Part shown: positions 34,162 to 45,600 of the stretch, in pieces
Layout of the letters: each line of letters opens with the position of its first letter
How positions within the stretch are numbered: the stretch's first letter is position 1
From: Pleurotus djamor
Lineage: Eukaryota > Basidiomycota > Agaricomycetes > Agaricales > Pleurotaceae
Assembly (NCBI GenBank): GCA_029747585.1
Contig: JAPEVF010000033.1
Location: 95-64,094 of the forward strand
Direction: 5' to 3'
DNA length: 64,000 bases
Program-made: the position numbers and the translations under genes
Notes under the pieces: generated by a model
What the model was told of the DNA's origin: nothing
Seen by the model: the letters and a program-made list of their open reading frames with translations, nothing else
Databases searched by the model: none

Positions 34162-34616
34162 TGTGACGGATGACCCTCCCAACAGTGTGCAAACAACATC
34201 GTCTACAAAGGGAATGTTACAATGGTTGATAGCTGACTATTTACGCGGAGACATCGCTTTGAATAGGCAGACCCTTTCGAATATCATCGTCGCGATCGAT
34301 GATACCGTCCAAGTCGCCCACTCGTCGCGACCTACCTACTTCTATCTACGGCTGCTGCCCGTACGAAAGCCCTGGATAACGCCACTCTCGCGACAAGTGA
34401 CGCTATAGCAAGACAGTCATACAGGCCGCAGGCTAACTCCCAGATGAAATCCCTATGCACAATCGACTCCATGGGGCCAAGCATGAAGCCGACGACATAG
34501 GAAAAGGCACCTGAGAGCAGCGTACAAGTATCTACGGGAAACTGTCCAAAACCGAGCTCAAGTCAACTTACCGTTTGTTTACCAACCCCGGCCCAACCTC
34601 CCTCACAACTCCCACT

Positions 34617-35568
34617 TCAAGCCGCCACGGTGGGGCCCTTCTTCGTCGCCTTGCGTTTGGACTCTGTGTCCATCTTCTTCTGCAAAATCGCCGTTTCCAC
34701 TATTCCTCCTCGTCGCCTTGACACCACCACCACCTCCTCACCCTTCGGGGCCTCAGCCAGCTGAGCCCGTTCCCTTTCCTTCTCGACCTCCATTGCACGT
34801 ATCGCCATAAACCGTTCGATGGGTCCCATGCCGTCCAGATTGCGCCCACCGATCTCCTGCACTCTCGAAGTCTTCTTCTCTGCTCTGCCCTTCGACTCCC
34901 CCTTGGGCTTCATCTTGGGAATCCCCCTCAGACTCGTATGGCCTAATGTATGTTCCACAATGACTCGGACTGGATAACCATACGTCGGGTTGAGCATGTG
35001 CGCCATAAGAATATCGCAGTTCTGTTGGGGGAATGTGGGTTCCATCGACGTCTTCACCGGTATCCCGCTTTCCCAAGTTCCCTCGATATCGGCCAAGTCT
35101 AATTGAAGATCGTCTGAGATGCCGTGCCCGGTGGGTTGGCGCACAACGATCGAAGGCGTCTTGACCTTCTTGCTGCCTTGGAGGACCAAGTAGGTCGAGT
35201 CGTTGGCGAGGACATTTGAGAGATGGCTAGGCTTTGTGAACAAAGCCTTGGCCCGTTTACGCAGAGAGGGTGTGGGGGGTTTCGGTGGAAATACCTCGAC
35301 AGGAGGGTACTCAGGGACAAAGCAACGCTCTTTCCTGATCATCGAGAACCATAAGGAGACCATGGCGTCTCCAAAAATCTTGACCATGGTTTTCTCGAGC
35401 TCTGAAGGAACTGTTAGGAGGTGTGTTAGATGGATGGTTTCGCGACGAGAGGACAATAACGCAGGACGAACCTGAAGCCCAGGAAGAACAGGCTACTTGC
35501 ATGGGAGTGCTCTTGGGCACCTTTCCTGTCGATGTGGAGTCTGAGGAGCGTTGAGGGACGAACTTCAT
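34617..35568 (-). CDS. Unknown protein, duplicated gene copy 2
   Basis: Same two-exon structure as copy 1, starting at 35568 with MKFVPQRSSDSTSTGKVPKS and ending at 34617. Compared with copy 1 it has scattered substitutions throughout (such as EPTSTG versus DSTSTG, and VEVFPPKPPTPSLRKR in place of the N-disturbed stretch) and small length changes in the acidic run before SRRRGG. There is no stop or frameshift. Conservation of both frames, intron and the CTATAAA box argues that both copies are under selection or that the duplication is young. No domain is recognised. It is flanked by the SDR gene on one side and the arsenic fusion gene on the other. Confidence 0.75.
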
Positions 35569-35893
35569 AGTGTGTAGAGGCTGCGAGTTTGTTAAAATCA
35601 AGTTGTAGAATGTGGTATGGGAAAGAGAGGTGAAAGCGTCCTTCTTCCCAAAGACGATGATTTATAGTTGAGTTAAAGGGGCTTATTAGGAGGTCGTACC
35701 CAACGAGATACCGACCTCTGACTCTCAGATGGGTATTCCTGTCATGGGAGTGTCGTGGAAATGTATGTGAGTGTCACGGAAGTGTGAAAGTGCGACGGGA
35801 ATGTCTTCGGATCATGAATGGTGTGCAGCGGGCTGGCAGCTTGCCAGGCTGGTCTGAGACTCCTGTGAGGCTGACAATGCTGATAGGGGTACC

Positions 35894-36100
35894 AACGCCA
35901 TGTCGACTTCTAGCGTCTATGCCAGCAATTTTCCAGCAGTTATATGTGAGCTCCGGTAATTAGATGACTACTACTCGATCATTACCCAGTACCTGGAGAG
36001 TATGGGTTGGAGGTGTGCGGTTGGAAGACCTTAGGAGAGTTTCTCCTTCATTAGTAGCTTCGTGTTAATTCAAGTGCAGCCCTTAGTATATACAAATCAT
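35894..36100. other. Spacer between duplication and arsenic fusion gene
   Basis: Unique sequence after the right end of the duplication and 3' of the fusion gene. No feature is recognised. Confidence 0.4.
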
Positions 36101-37575
36101 TTACAAAATCTCCTCTATAATGTCAGACTCGCCTGAAAAGCGGGCAAGCCATCCCTTGATCCCCCCTTCGAGAACGAAAGCCTGGGATGTTGAATTCTGC
36201 TGGGAATCAAGGTAGTCTTGATACCTGTGATTGAATATTCTTCGCATCAGCAACATATACGAAGAAGAATGGAGGGGCATTACCATCCTGCACAGCGGGG
36301 TCCCCTGCCTGACGAACTTCCGCAGTAGAAGATGACTTGTTTCGTGTCCCGAAATTTCTCGTAGAATGCAGGGAGATCATTGTAGAAAGTCTGCGCCGGC
36401 CATTGATGACTCCCTTTTACGCAGTGTCCCTGTCAGAAGATGTGAGTAAGGGAAGCGCATAATGTTCTTATGCAAAATCTTGCCGTATAATCCGTGCGTC
36501 GAACGTCAATGATGGCAATGTCTTTGTCACCATTTCGCAGGAGCTCCGCAACGAGATTCGCTGGAAGGACAGAAGGATTAGACTGTACTTTCGGATACGC
36601 ATCCCACCATCGGAGTAATGGTGACTTTGTTTCCACTTCGGAGTCTGCGTTGGGTTTGATCGCTTCGATCTGGCAAAACTCTGGTGATAACTTGTCATCA
36701 GAAGGGGTGGCACATGTAGTAGGGGGGCTCGCTTTACGTGTTGTTGATTTGTCCGCTTTGAAGCTCCCATTTTTTGTAGTGAACGTGTATCCTAGTTATA
36801 GTCACAAGCGCGAGCTGTAGCCCATCGACGAAGGCTCATGCATCATGAGTGGACACCCACGCAAAAATGTAGCATCTGTTAGCAAGGATGTATATTCGGC
36901 TTCAGTGATTGCGCCCAATACCTGGTAGTACTGAGCAGTCCGTTATTCAGAGATCGTCAGAGTCGGCTCACATCCTCTATGATCAAGCGTCCACCGGGCT
37001 TAAGAACTCTAAAACACTCTTTGAAGATTCCAGATCTGTCAGAGGATGTGAGTGATCCTATTGCACAGCTCGAGAGGATGCAGTCGATGGCCGATGTTTC
37101 GATTGGAAGGGGGTCGACGAGCGAGGCTTGGATGAAGGAGACTTGTGGTGGTTTAAGGTTCTTGTTTGATGCCTTTTCACGAGCAAGCTCGATCACATTC
37201 TGTGAGGAATACACGCAAGCTTTCGTGAGCTTCGAAATATTTCAGAGGGGAAGTGGATCGCACATACCGTGGACACATTGAGACCGATGACTTGTCCTTT
37301 GTCACCAGCCTTGGCAGCGGCCAGAAGGAGATCTGTACCATCTCCACAAGCAAGGTCTAGAATAACTTCGCCCTTCGACCTGCAATCAGTTGCATTTGAC
37401 TCACTGATTTACTGAGCACACTCACTTCATGTATATTCGCCCTTTCTGTGATGTGCATTGTGATTAGAAATTGGGGTGCCGGAGACTAACTCTAAAGGTC
37501 ACCCGCGATCTGCTGGCCTGCATCAAAGACGGTGTCCACATTCTCGACAATACGATGATCAGACGATGGAAACAT
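36101..37575 (-). CDS. Fused arsenite-methyltransferase-like and Acr2-type arsenate-reductase-like protein
   Basis: N-terminal half: a SAM-dependent methyltransferase with GEVILDLACGDGTDLLLAAA (motif I), VIELAREKASNKNL, DPLPIETSAIDCILSSCAIG (the SSC cysteine aligns with an As(III)-binding Cys of ArsM) and VLKPGGRLIIED. A short exon VLGAITEAEYTSLLTDATF follows. C-terminal half: RWWDAYPKVQSNPSVLPANL, IAIIDVRRTDYT, then across a GC-AG intron (36430-36484) VKGSHQWPAQTFYNDLPAFY, YCGSSSGRGPRCAGW (CX5R active site) and VLEGGIKGW, ending at 36101. The linker from 36795 to 36490 is open and contains no Met in frame before the rhodanese core, which supports one polypeptide. The start at 37575 is inferred from the junction giving QIAERANIHEGEVILDLACG. 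The second conserved ArsM cysteine is not evident. Confidence 0.7.
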
Positions 37576-37800
37576 ATTCGAGGTCTAGACTGGTTCTTCA
37601 CGGCCTCGCGAGTCGCACCCTTTCCAGGGGTGGCCCCTTGACCCGCGAAGGTCCAAGAAATTTCATGGCATGATAAGTGCATCCATAAATACATACAGGA
37701 ATTACGATCCCGGGCGGAAATCGAGCCTCGTTTATGGCTGGAAGCTACTCTAGGCAGGTCTGAGGGTCGAATATGTAAAGTCAGACGGAAATGCCGCCGG

Positions 37801-39337
37801 TTATGAAGCATTTGGCTTCTTGGGAACATGTTCCCGGATCCAGCGCTCCGTAGGAAGGCTTGTGTTCAGTAATGGATCGATGGGCTTGAGGCGCCACGAG
37901 GAATTACTTCCCGATTCTCCCAGCGCAGGGTACATGGAAATCGCGGCCAACGAGAGGTATGTATGATATGGATCTAGGGATGGCTTTAGTATTGGGCCCA
38001 CGGGGTCTGTTTATCCAAGCATACCTGGTGTTTCATCTGGAGCTTTCGCGACGCCCCCGTATTTGAACTGGCATTTATCCAAGAATTGGATCAAAGAAAG
38101 GCGATCGACAATATCACTGGCTCCTAGAATCTTCTCGACCGTCAGGTGAGTTCAAGGCAATAAAAAGAGCGTTGCACCTTCAGCGCTGCTCCACACCAGA
38201 AGCAATAACATGCATCGGCAGCTTTTCCAGTTCGCCCTCTGAAGCCACCAGAGGGGTCTTGATTGCTGGATAACCACGCAATGGTTTTCTGACGGTCTGA
38301 AGCGGACAAAGGATCGGCTTGCTGAGATCGCGGCGCGAGATAAAGTGAAGCAATAGCCGTGTAGGTAGTCCCACCTGATCATCGTCAAGGAATGGTCAGA
38401 TTGGGCTGGTGGGTGCACTTACCCTGAGCTTCACAGAACGGCTCTTGTCCATAGCCACCTTCATACGTCTGGACACGATAATCAGGGCTAATCCTGGCAC
38501 AAGAGGCATCAAATCGAGGAAATACCCTGCATGAGGCGATAAATCCTTTTGCGCGGTCAACATCGATCCCCGACCAGTCTTCTAGCATGTTACTTATAGC
38601 AAAGGCACAGTAGACGTTGCGAAGGTCGGACTCCGCGCTCCCTGGCATAGTTGCGAAGCTTTCAACGTCATGCATGAATAATAGCCAGATTGAAATGAGC
38701 CTCGGGTATACCTTCCGTCCTCTTTCTGGCAACTGCGAAGAAATCGCACAATGCCCTGTCGATTTAGCTTTGAAAAATCATCTCGTAGTATGGCCAACGA
38801 CAACATGGCCGTATATGTCATGATGACGTGAGGGACTTCGTACTCGGATGACTCCGTCTATGGGTGTATTAACTCGCGATAGCCCGCCCTGAAACGAGGA
38901 CTTACAGTCCCAGCTGAAGGCGTTTGAGCTGTCATGAAGGAGCTGGGTTTGAAGCCACTCCCTGTGGGTCCGTCTGTGGGTACGAGGCATGGAGCATGAG
39001 ATAGGCGTTTCTTCCGAGAATTTGGGAGAGGCTTAACGGATTTGTTGCTCCCAAAGCCAGTCTCTCCATCCGAGGCGGGTGGTTTCGTTCACTTTCTCAT
39101 CGAGAAGGTCTAAAAGGTCAAGGGCACCAATGCAGTAGAACGACAGGGCTACCCTAAAAACAAGGTAAGCTACCGAAAACAACGGTGAAAAAATCGATTG
39201 AGCTACCGTGAAGCATCCATGTCAACCAATGAGTCGGGCAAGCCGATGAGACAGCGAATGCAGTGCCCAGCATGAGCGGCTTTGGCAAACGGCGGCATGA
39301 GAACCTCCTCGTCAAAAACAGAGTAGTGGTAAGCCAT
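37801..39337 (-). CDS. CDC43: Geranylgeranyltransferase type I beta subunit
   Basis: Zn-dependent prenyltransferase beta subunit that, with RAM2, geranylgeranylates CaaL proteins such as Rho GTPases. Start at 39337 (MAYHYSVFDEEVLMPPFAKA), continuing HAGHCIRCLIGLP and VALSFYCIGALDLLDLLDEK. Alpha-alpha-barrel repeats include MTYTAMLSLAILRDDFSKLN, FLRSCQKEDGRYTRG, DLRNVYCAFAISNMLEDWSG, YEGGYGQEPFCEAQGGTTYT, SNQDPSGGFRGRTGKAADAC and CYCFWCGAALKILG. YHTYLSLAAISMY supplies the late Zn-binding region. The GGF and GGYGQ motifs with the DxC and YHT zinc ligands are visible. It ends KKPNAS. Multiple short introns. Confidence 0.87.
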
Positions 39338-39862
39338 AGGTGTCGAGAAATCGCGTATGTATGACCACCAGACTTACTCGCGTTCGTACTTATATACAGC
39401 GATCGGAGGAGGATCTCTTGGTTGAGAGTCAGATTGCTGGGCACGACCTGATCATGAGTGTTCTGGGAGTATCGATGGGCATGTAGCATAACGGACCTTG
39501 GAGCTCGTAACTTAGAAGTGAACCGTCGATAAATATCGAGATGCAACGAAAATGCTGATGCAATGAAATGCTAAAATGACCGATGAAGCATGGCATCAAA
39601 GCCTAAATCCGTGCTCCCCTAACTCGGTGGTCGCTTCGGGCATCGACAAAATGAAAGAAACTCGTTGTTGTGAGTGGCTCAAGCAACTCATGTGTACCAA
39701 GCCCGAACCTGTTGATAATAAAAGTATTTAGAGATACAACGTTCGAGACGACAGACTAGTAAAGGCCCAATTGAGTGGATGGGGTGGCTATGAAGATATC
39801 GTATCACAGAAATCAGTGGAGTAGGTGGATGAGTGGGAGTTGGATCGGTGAATGAGGGGAAT
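39338..39862. other. Intergenic region CDC43 / NOT2
   Basis: About 525 bp containing the CDC43 promoter and the 3' flank of NOT2. The ORF at 39154-39546 on the minus strand is an overlapping frame with no support. Confidence 0.5.
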
Positions 39863-42055
39863 TTACATCGCGCCCATGCTTAGTGGGAAGGTGGACCGTT
39901 GCGATTGTTGAACCTGTCCTTGTTGTTGGAGCTGCTGCTGCTGCTGTTGTTGCTGTTGGCCGTTTTGAACGCTGGCCAGTACCAATGTCGGTCCAGGTAA
40001 GAACGTCGGTGCACTCTTTTCCTCCAGGTCGGCATACAACACAGTCAACTCTTTCCTCTCCTTCTGCCACATTTCAGGGTCCCAATACGTATAAGCACCT
40101 TGTTCGCCTCCAGGAACCTTCTGGACCATGACGTTACTGCTCTCTTTCGTTATCCACAGTCGAAGCTCCTTGTGATACCGCCAGTTGCGGTTATAGCTTA
40201 AGTGCGGATATGAATTTCTTTTCATCACAGACAGAAAAAAAAAAGTAGCCAGAAGGCACATTACTTACAGCTCTTGTGCCGCGACTTCCTGGAGTGCATC
40301 GCGCGGACTTGAGTAGAACATGAAAAAGAGGGTCTCATCGCTGAACGCAGCAGCCTTGCTTGGACCAGGCGGAGGAGCCGTTACGGCATAGCAAGCAGGT
40401 AGGTGGAAATCCGGTTCTACCGAGTGAGCGGCTGATTGGTCTGCCCATGGCGTGATAAAAGTGGAATACAAGTTACTACAGACAACATGAGATGAGCCAT
40501 CGAACACGCGTTGTTTCATGAAAGGTTTTGAAAAAACGGTCCAATATTTGAACTCACCCAGAATAGCCCATGTCCAACCCCATGGTCCCTAGGTCAGTGC
40601 CAATACTACTCAGTCCAGCATCGATATCGGCACCTGCANTTTTTTATCATCGCCAGCAGCCCCAGCAGCCCCCATCGGTCCGCAGCGCTCATAAGGACTT
40701 GTTGCGCTGGCGTTTGTGGATGGTGTGTTGAGCTTATTTGAACCGTGCTTGGATTTTGGCCTGCAGAAGGATTAAGATTAGGCGTTGGGTTTGTTGTGGG
40801 TAAATGAGCGTCCGATGAGAGGCCATTTGTCGTAAATGGCGTTGAAGGGTTTCCAGGTGCTGCGACGCTGTTTATATTGTGTGTTGATGGGGGTGGCACG
40901 CCTGGAGGGGCGCTGGGGTGTGGAGGTTGTGAGGAGAGGTTCTGCGGTGGGTGGGTTCCATTTTGCTGCTGCGACGATGGCGTCTGGGCAGGGAATGTGG
41001 GTTGCTGCGTTTGCGACCCAGGGCTCGAGGAATTCCATGCAGCATGCGTGGCTTGATTCAACTTGAGGGAATAGTTATTCTGTTGCATATACCGATAGCA
41101 CTTAACGGAGTCCAATCGAGTTCAAAGATATGACTCACTCTGCTTTGTTTNTCAGACTCCGGTTGCCCTCCCTGTTGAAACCCAGGATGCACACTTCTGG
41201 CTTGCGCCGGCGTTAGATTTAGGACGCCCGGTGTATTCTGTGGAATAGAGTTGCCTAATGACCCTAGCAAATTTTGNCGATGCTGNTCTGAAGATTGGAA
41301 TCCGTTCAATCCAGGTGGGTGAACATGGTTTTCCTGCGAAGACTGTGCTTGTGNTTGTCCACCAAGAGCCGGGAANTCGTCAGGAGTAAAATCCCTCGGT
41401 TGATTACTCCCTCCCCCCGATCCTGCTCCGTTCCCCGACGCGCCAGACCCACCCAACTGAATGCCAGTCCCAGCCTGACTTGCATAACTCGCCGTCACAC
41501 CCCCATTCGTATTGTTCGAGCTCGAATTCGTCGGCGTCGACCCTAGCGCTGGAAAATCATTCGGATCGAAGCCCACTTCGCTCGCAGATGACACGGACGG
41601 CGCAGCAGCCCCTAGACTCGGTGTTTGCGTCAAATGCGAAGGGATGGAGTTTGATGTCCCATTCATCTGTTGAGCCATTGGAGGTTGTTGTTGTAAAGGG
41701 GAGGATTGCTGTCCTAACCCCGGAAACGATGCGAAATTACTCTGAGTACGTTGTTGGAGGAACGCGGGGGATGTTTGGGGGCCGATGGTGGGTGTTCCCG
41801 TCGTACGGTGGTTGTTTGGTTGTAGCCCTGGCACAAAATTGCTAGGGAGCACGCCAACATTCCGCGGTGGCATGCCATAACTTGGGTATTGGGGTCTGTA
41901 TTGCCCGGGAAGCGCAGGATTTGGCGCAAGATTTGGCGGTCGTTGTTGCGGTTGACCTCGACGGATATGAGACAGGTTCCAAAGGCAAAAGAGGGAGGGT
42001 GAAAAGAGCCAAAATATAATACGGCGGCTCATATGAACTCACCTGGTCGATTCAT
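39863..42055 (-). CDS. NOT2: CCR4-NOT complex subunit NOT2 (CNOT2/CDC36)
   Basis: Start at 42055: a tiny first exon MNRPG, then an intron of about 100 nt to QPQQRPPNLAPNPALPGQ. The N-terminal half is low-complexity Q/P/S/N/G-rich with FDPNDFPALGST and RDFTPD-FPALGGQ, the DFPAL motifs of NOT2. The conserved C-terminal NOT box follows: GADIDAGLSSIGTDLGTMGL, NLYSTFITPWADQSAAHSVE, PDFHLPACYAV, FSDETLFFMFYSSPRDALQE, YNRNWRYHKELRLWITKES, AYTYWDPEMWQKERKELTVL. A polyglutamine run precedes the end SMGAM. It binds NOT1 and NOT3/5 in mRNA deadenylation and repression. Ns at 40640, 41151, 41277, 41286, 41354 and 41376 disturb the reading locally; the overall frame is clear. Confidence 0.9.
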
Positions 42056-42685
42056 CCTTTCGGTTAAAGTAGCAATAATTGCAGGGAAAATGCTAGAGAN
42101 AGATCCAACNATGAGCACNCTGTGGTGAACGACGAGGAGGAACGCACGGATGGTGAATAAATTGAGGCTCGTCGGCGTTGGCTGGAGCGGTCGTCTTTGT
42201 TTGCGTCGAGTTTGGTCTCTCCCTTGGGCCACAATTTCCAGGGACNNTATTTAGCTGCAACCCCAAAACAAAACAAAACCTCGCCCTACTTCCCCCTGTC
42301 TCGACAAATTCACCTCTTTATCCGGGCGAAAATGAAAATGTTGGAACACNTTATTTATTGCAAGTAAACTACCGGAAAAGGGATACAGCAAAGGCCCGAT
42401 TGGCAGTAAGAACACAACAGATTGGTAATTTTTGGTGAGGAAATGAATGACTATGAACAAATGAATGGCTAGAAGGTCCGTTTGTNGGATGACTCAAGTT
42501 GGATGTTGCGGTGACGGTGATGGTGACTGGGGCGGTTGNNNNNNNAGGGTTGGATGCAATAACTTATCGACAGGCCGATACGATTGAAGGTGGGGAGGGT
42601 ATCGCTCGGTAAAACGCGGGGACGAGGAAAGCGAANAATGGAGAGGGCAGTGTNNCAGAGCAGANGAGNNGNGGAAAGCGNATGG
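42056..42685. other. N-rich intergenic region
   Basis: About 630 bp between the NOT2 start and the end of the next minus-strand gene. It contains an 8-base N run (42539-42546) and more than ten single Ns, so nothing reliable can be read. It carries the NOT2 promoter. Confidence 0.5.
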
Positions 42686-45600
42686 CTAACGAGCAAAAAT
42701 AGCGACGAGAATGATAAACGGGATATAGGTGATGAACGAGATGACCGACATGATGCGACATCGAAAACGCCATGATTTCGCATCTTTCAAAAAACAACAA
42801 TATTAGCACATGCGTGCTTNCAAGAACATTGATCAAGNCNNNNAACTCACCAAACTCGACTTGGGGATCATCGATTACAACAGCCTTCTCAACATCATTA
42901 CCACCCATCTTCCTCGTCATTGGGATCCGCCAAAAAGAGGCGACCCACCACAAGGGAAAGAAGACGAACCCGATGAAGAACATCCACGCATGAACGGGGG
43001 AGCCAGACCCCGGCTCCCCAGGTGTCGGGAACCGTAAGGACCATGGCGTCTCAAAGGGCTTCGTCGGCCGTCTTGGATCCCTCATNTGGTANGTATTCGA
43101 ATATTGCGATATTGAAGGCGCATGCGGGGAGATAAGCGCACTAATCGGTATCGACGTCTGGGACATCTCCGACATAGAACGCCTCGGTTGACGTGGTGAG
43201 GGCGCATGACTATGCGAACGTGCAGAACGTGATGACATCGCTCGTGCAGAGGCCCGAGAAGGTGTTCGTGTAGGTGTTTGGGGAGGTTGGGCGGAAGAGC
43301 TGCGACTTGAGCTGGCTACAGCGTTGATTTGGGAAGCGGAGGGGGAGAGAGACTCTGTCACTGAGAGTCGTGCGCGTTTGCGATGGTAGGATGAAGGAGC
43401 GTGTGAGGAGCCTGAGTTTGCAGAGGCGCGATGGGCTNGAGGAGAGGGTATAGNTGAGTTCCGTGTCAACTGGGTATATCAAACATGGGGAAAGGAACCC
43501 GAGAAAGACAGAAAGAAAGAGGTTATATAAAGGTCCGAGAGACCGACCCTAAGGCCCTCCAGTGCCAGTGACGTAAAGCCGCCGAACAAGACTAGGACGA
43601 AAAATGCACCAAATGATAAGGAAATGGGAAATGGGAACACAACTCACCCCGAGGTTCAGTAGCAAACGTCGCTCGGTGCGCTTCCTTCTCAGCTTTAGGA
43701 GGAGATCCATCAACATCATCTACTTTTCTCTTGCCCTTGCTCGTGGACGTCGTCGAGCGACTGAGTTGACCAGGGACCTTCAGCGCCGACTGCAAAGGAG
43801 GCGCAGTCGGCTCGCTGGCGCTGCGTCGTCCAGGCGAACCATCCGGCGTCGGNAGAGTCAACTCAAGCTGCGGCGGCTGGAGCAACGAAGTGGACGTNGA
43901 AACCTGGGGCCTCAGCGCAGACTTGGGCGGTGAAGACTTCCTGCCCAACGACCCCGTNTTCCTACTCGACGAACTCGCGGCCGCAGTCTGCACTCGATCA
44001 TGATCGGTAAAAGTGACGGTGTTTTGACTGTGAAGAGATCCAGAATGCATGGCGTCTGTTGTCTCTTCTACTTCTTTTGCCTTTCGTTTCTCGTCGCGTC
44101 GGGAGGTTGTCGTCGTGGCAGGAGCGTAAGCGTCAGCCCTAGGATAATCGATGCGTGATTGTGGATATATAGCCTCGCCAGAATGGGTATATGATAATTT
44201 ATCTGGAGCAAAAAACGAAGCAATGTGAATTAGTTCCCCTATGGGCCATGCGAAACGAGAAAACGCGCACTTGGATAGGCCTCCCGAACTCTATATGGCT
44301 GTCAAGAAAAACCAAGAAAGAAGTTAACTAAGTATTGCGTTGGGGGAGAAAAAAGGAGGAGGAGGGGAGGATGAAGGCGAAGATGAAGATGGAGAGGAGG
44401 GCTGGCGGGTGGGAGAGCCTCACGAAGCCAGCCTCATGGAAAGGACAACAAAGCGAGGCCCCTCCCCCGAAATAGACATACGCACCTCGTTATGTAAGCC
44501 ATACCCCTGTGCCAAGGGGCTGGGTTCAAGGCTCGTGCCCAACCCCGTTGAACTTGAACCCATTCCCTTGTCCAAGTACTTCAACATTTCTCTCGCAACG
44601 TCAGCCTCCCAGCTCACCCCAGCAGCAGAAGCTTGCTGAGCGCTCCATTCTGCACTGATGCGTCGACCACTCAAACTCGTCTGACTCTGACTTCTACTGC
44701 TCCTCCCACCAACTCGACCAAGTCCAAATTTTCCACTGGCACTGGCACTTGTGCTCTGTGCACTCTGCGTCCGACTCCGACGACCTGAACCTGAACCAGG
44801 CTTTGCAGTTGACTGCGAGCTCTCACTAACCCTCGTCTGGCGCTGTTCTTCGCCACTAGACGACTTGGACCGTTTCTTGCGGATCGACCATCGACTGCTA
44901 CCACTACTAGGCCCAGCTTGTGATCGTGATCTCTCTCGTGATCCCACAGACTTGCTGCGTTTTCTATTTGAACTTTCCAAATCCATGCCACGAAGAGGAG
45001 GGACCGGAGGGTGTGGTTCGTCAGTGGGGAGCATGGGGGTGGGGAATCCAAACGTATTTGGGGTACCAATGTGGCGGTGAGTAGAGCTCGGTCCTGGGGT
45101 ACTCTCCACCTGGTGTTGGTGATGATGAAAATGCTGATGATGTTGATGTTGATTATTGCTAGACGACTCTGAATGCCTGGAAGACCTCAGCGAAGAGACA
45201 GCACTTTCGTACGGCGTACTATTGCCATTGCTGCTCCCATGTGTATCGGACAAACTTGCAGCCGTACCAGCAACGATTGTGGTGGTGTTCCTCCTCCTTC
45301 CTTGCTGCGTTCTTCTCTCTTGACCTTCAACCACCGACGCACTACGCCTTCGACTCCCTGGATCGACCATCTGCATCTGCATCCGAGCTTCCAATTCCTC
45401 CACTCGAGGTAGCGAAGGACGCGTCTCGGCATGTCCATACCCATACGACAGACTCCCCATATTCGAAACCACAACAGGCGTCGTACCGCCAAATGTATTT
45501 GGCGTTTGTCCATGCCCATGCCCATGTCCTCCGTTCTCATTCTGTGAACTCGCCGATTCATAGTGGTTATTCGACGTCGAATCACTCCCTGAATGTGTAT

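Larger units (their letters stand above)
33970..35893 (-). repeat. Inverted duplication, copy 2
   Basis: Reverse-complement counterpart of 16850-18772, about 15.2 kb away. It contains the complete second gene copy, its TATA region and the same 3' flank. At the far end it has an 11-base insertion relative to copy 1 (CACAGGAGTCT near 35862). It contains no Ns, so it is the better reference for the pair. Confidence 0.85.

Noticed and set aside
36433..36636. A separate rhodanese gene starting at 36636
   Set aside because: The proposed start codon is GTG, not ATG, and the frame is open further upstream into the methyltransferase exons with no in-frame Met, so a fused gene is the simpler reading.
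36468..36770. Minus-strand ORF beginning MGASKRTNQQ
   Set aside because: It is an overlapping frame of the linker and arsenate-reductase exon, with no domain and poor composition.
36101..39337. Arsenic-resistance gene cluster
   Set aside because: The neighbours are CDC43 and the unknown duplicated gene; no Acr3 or other arsenic transporter is in the window.
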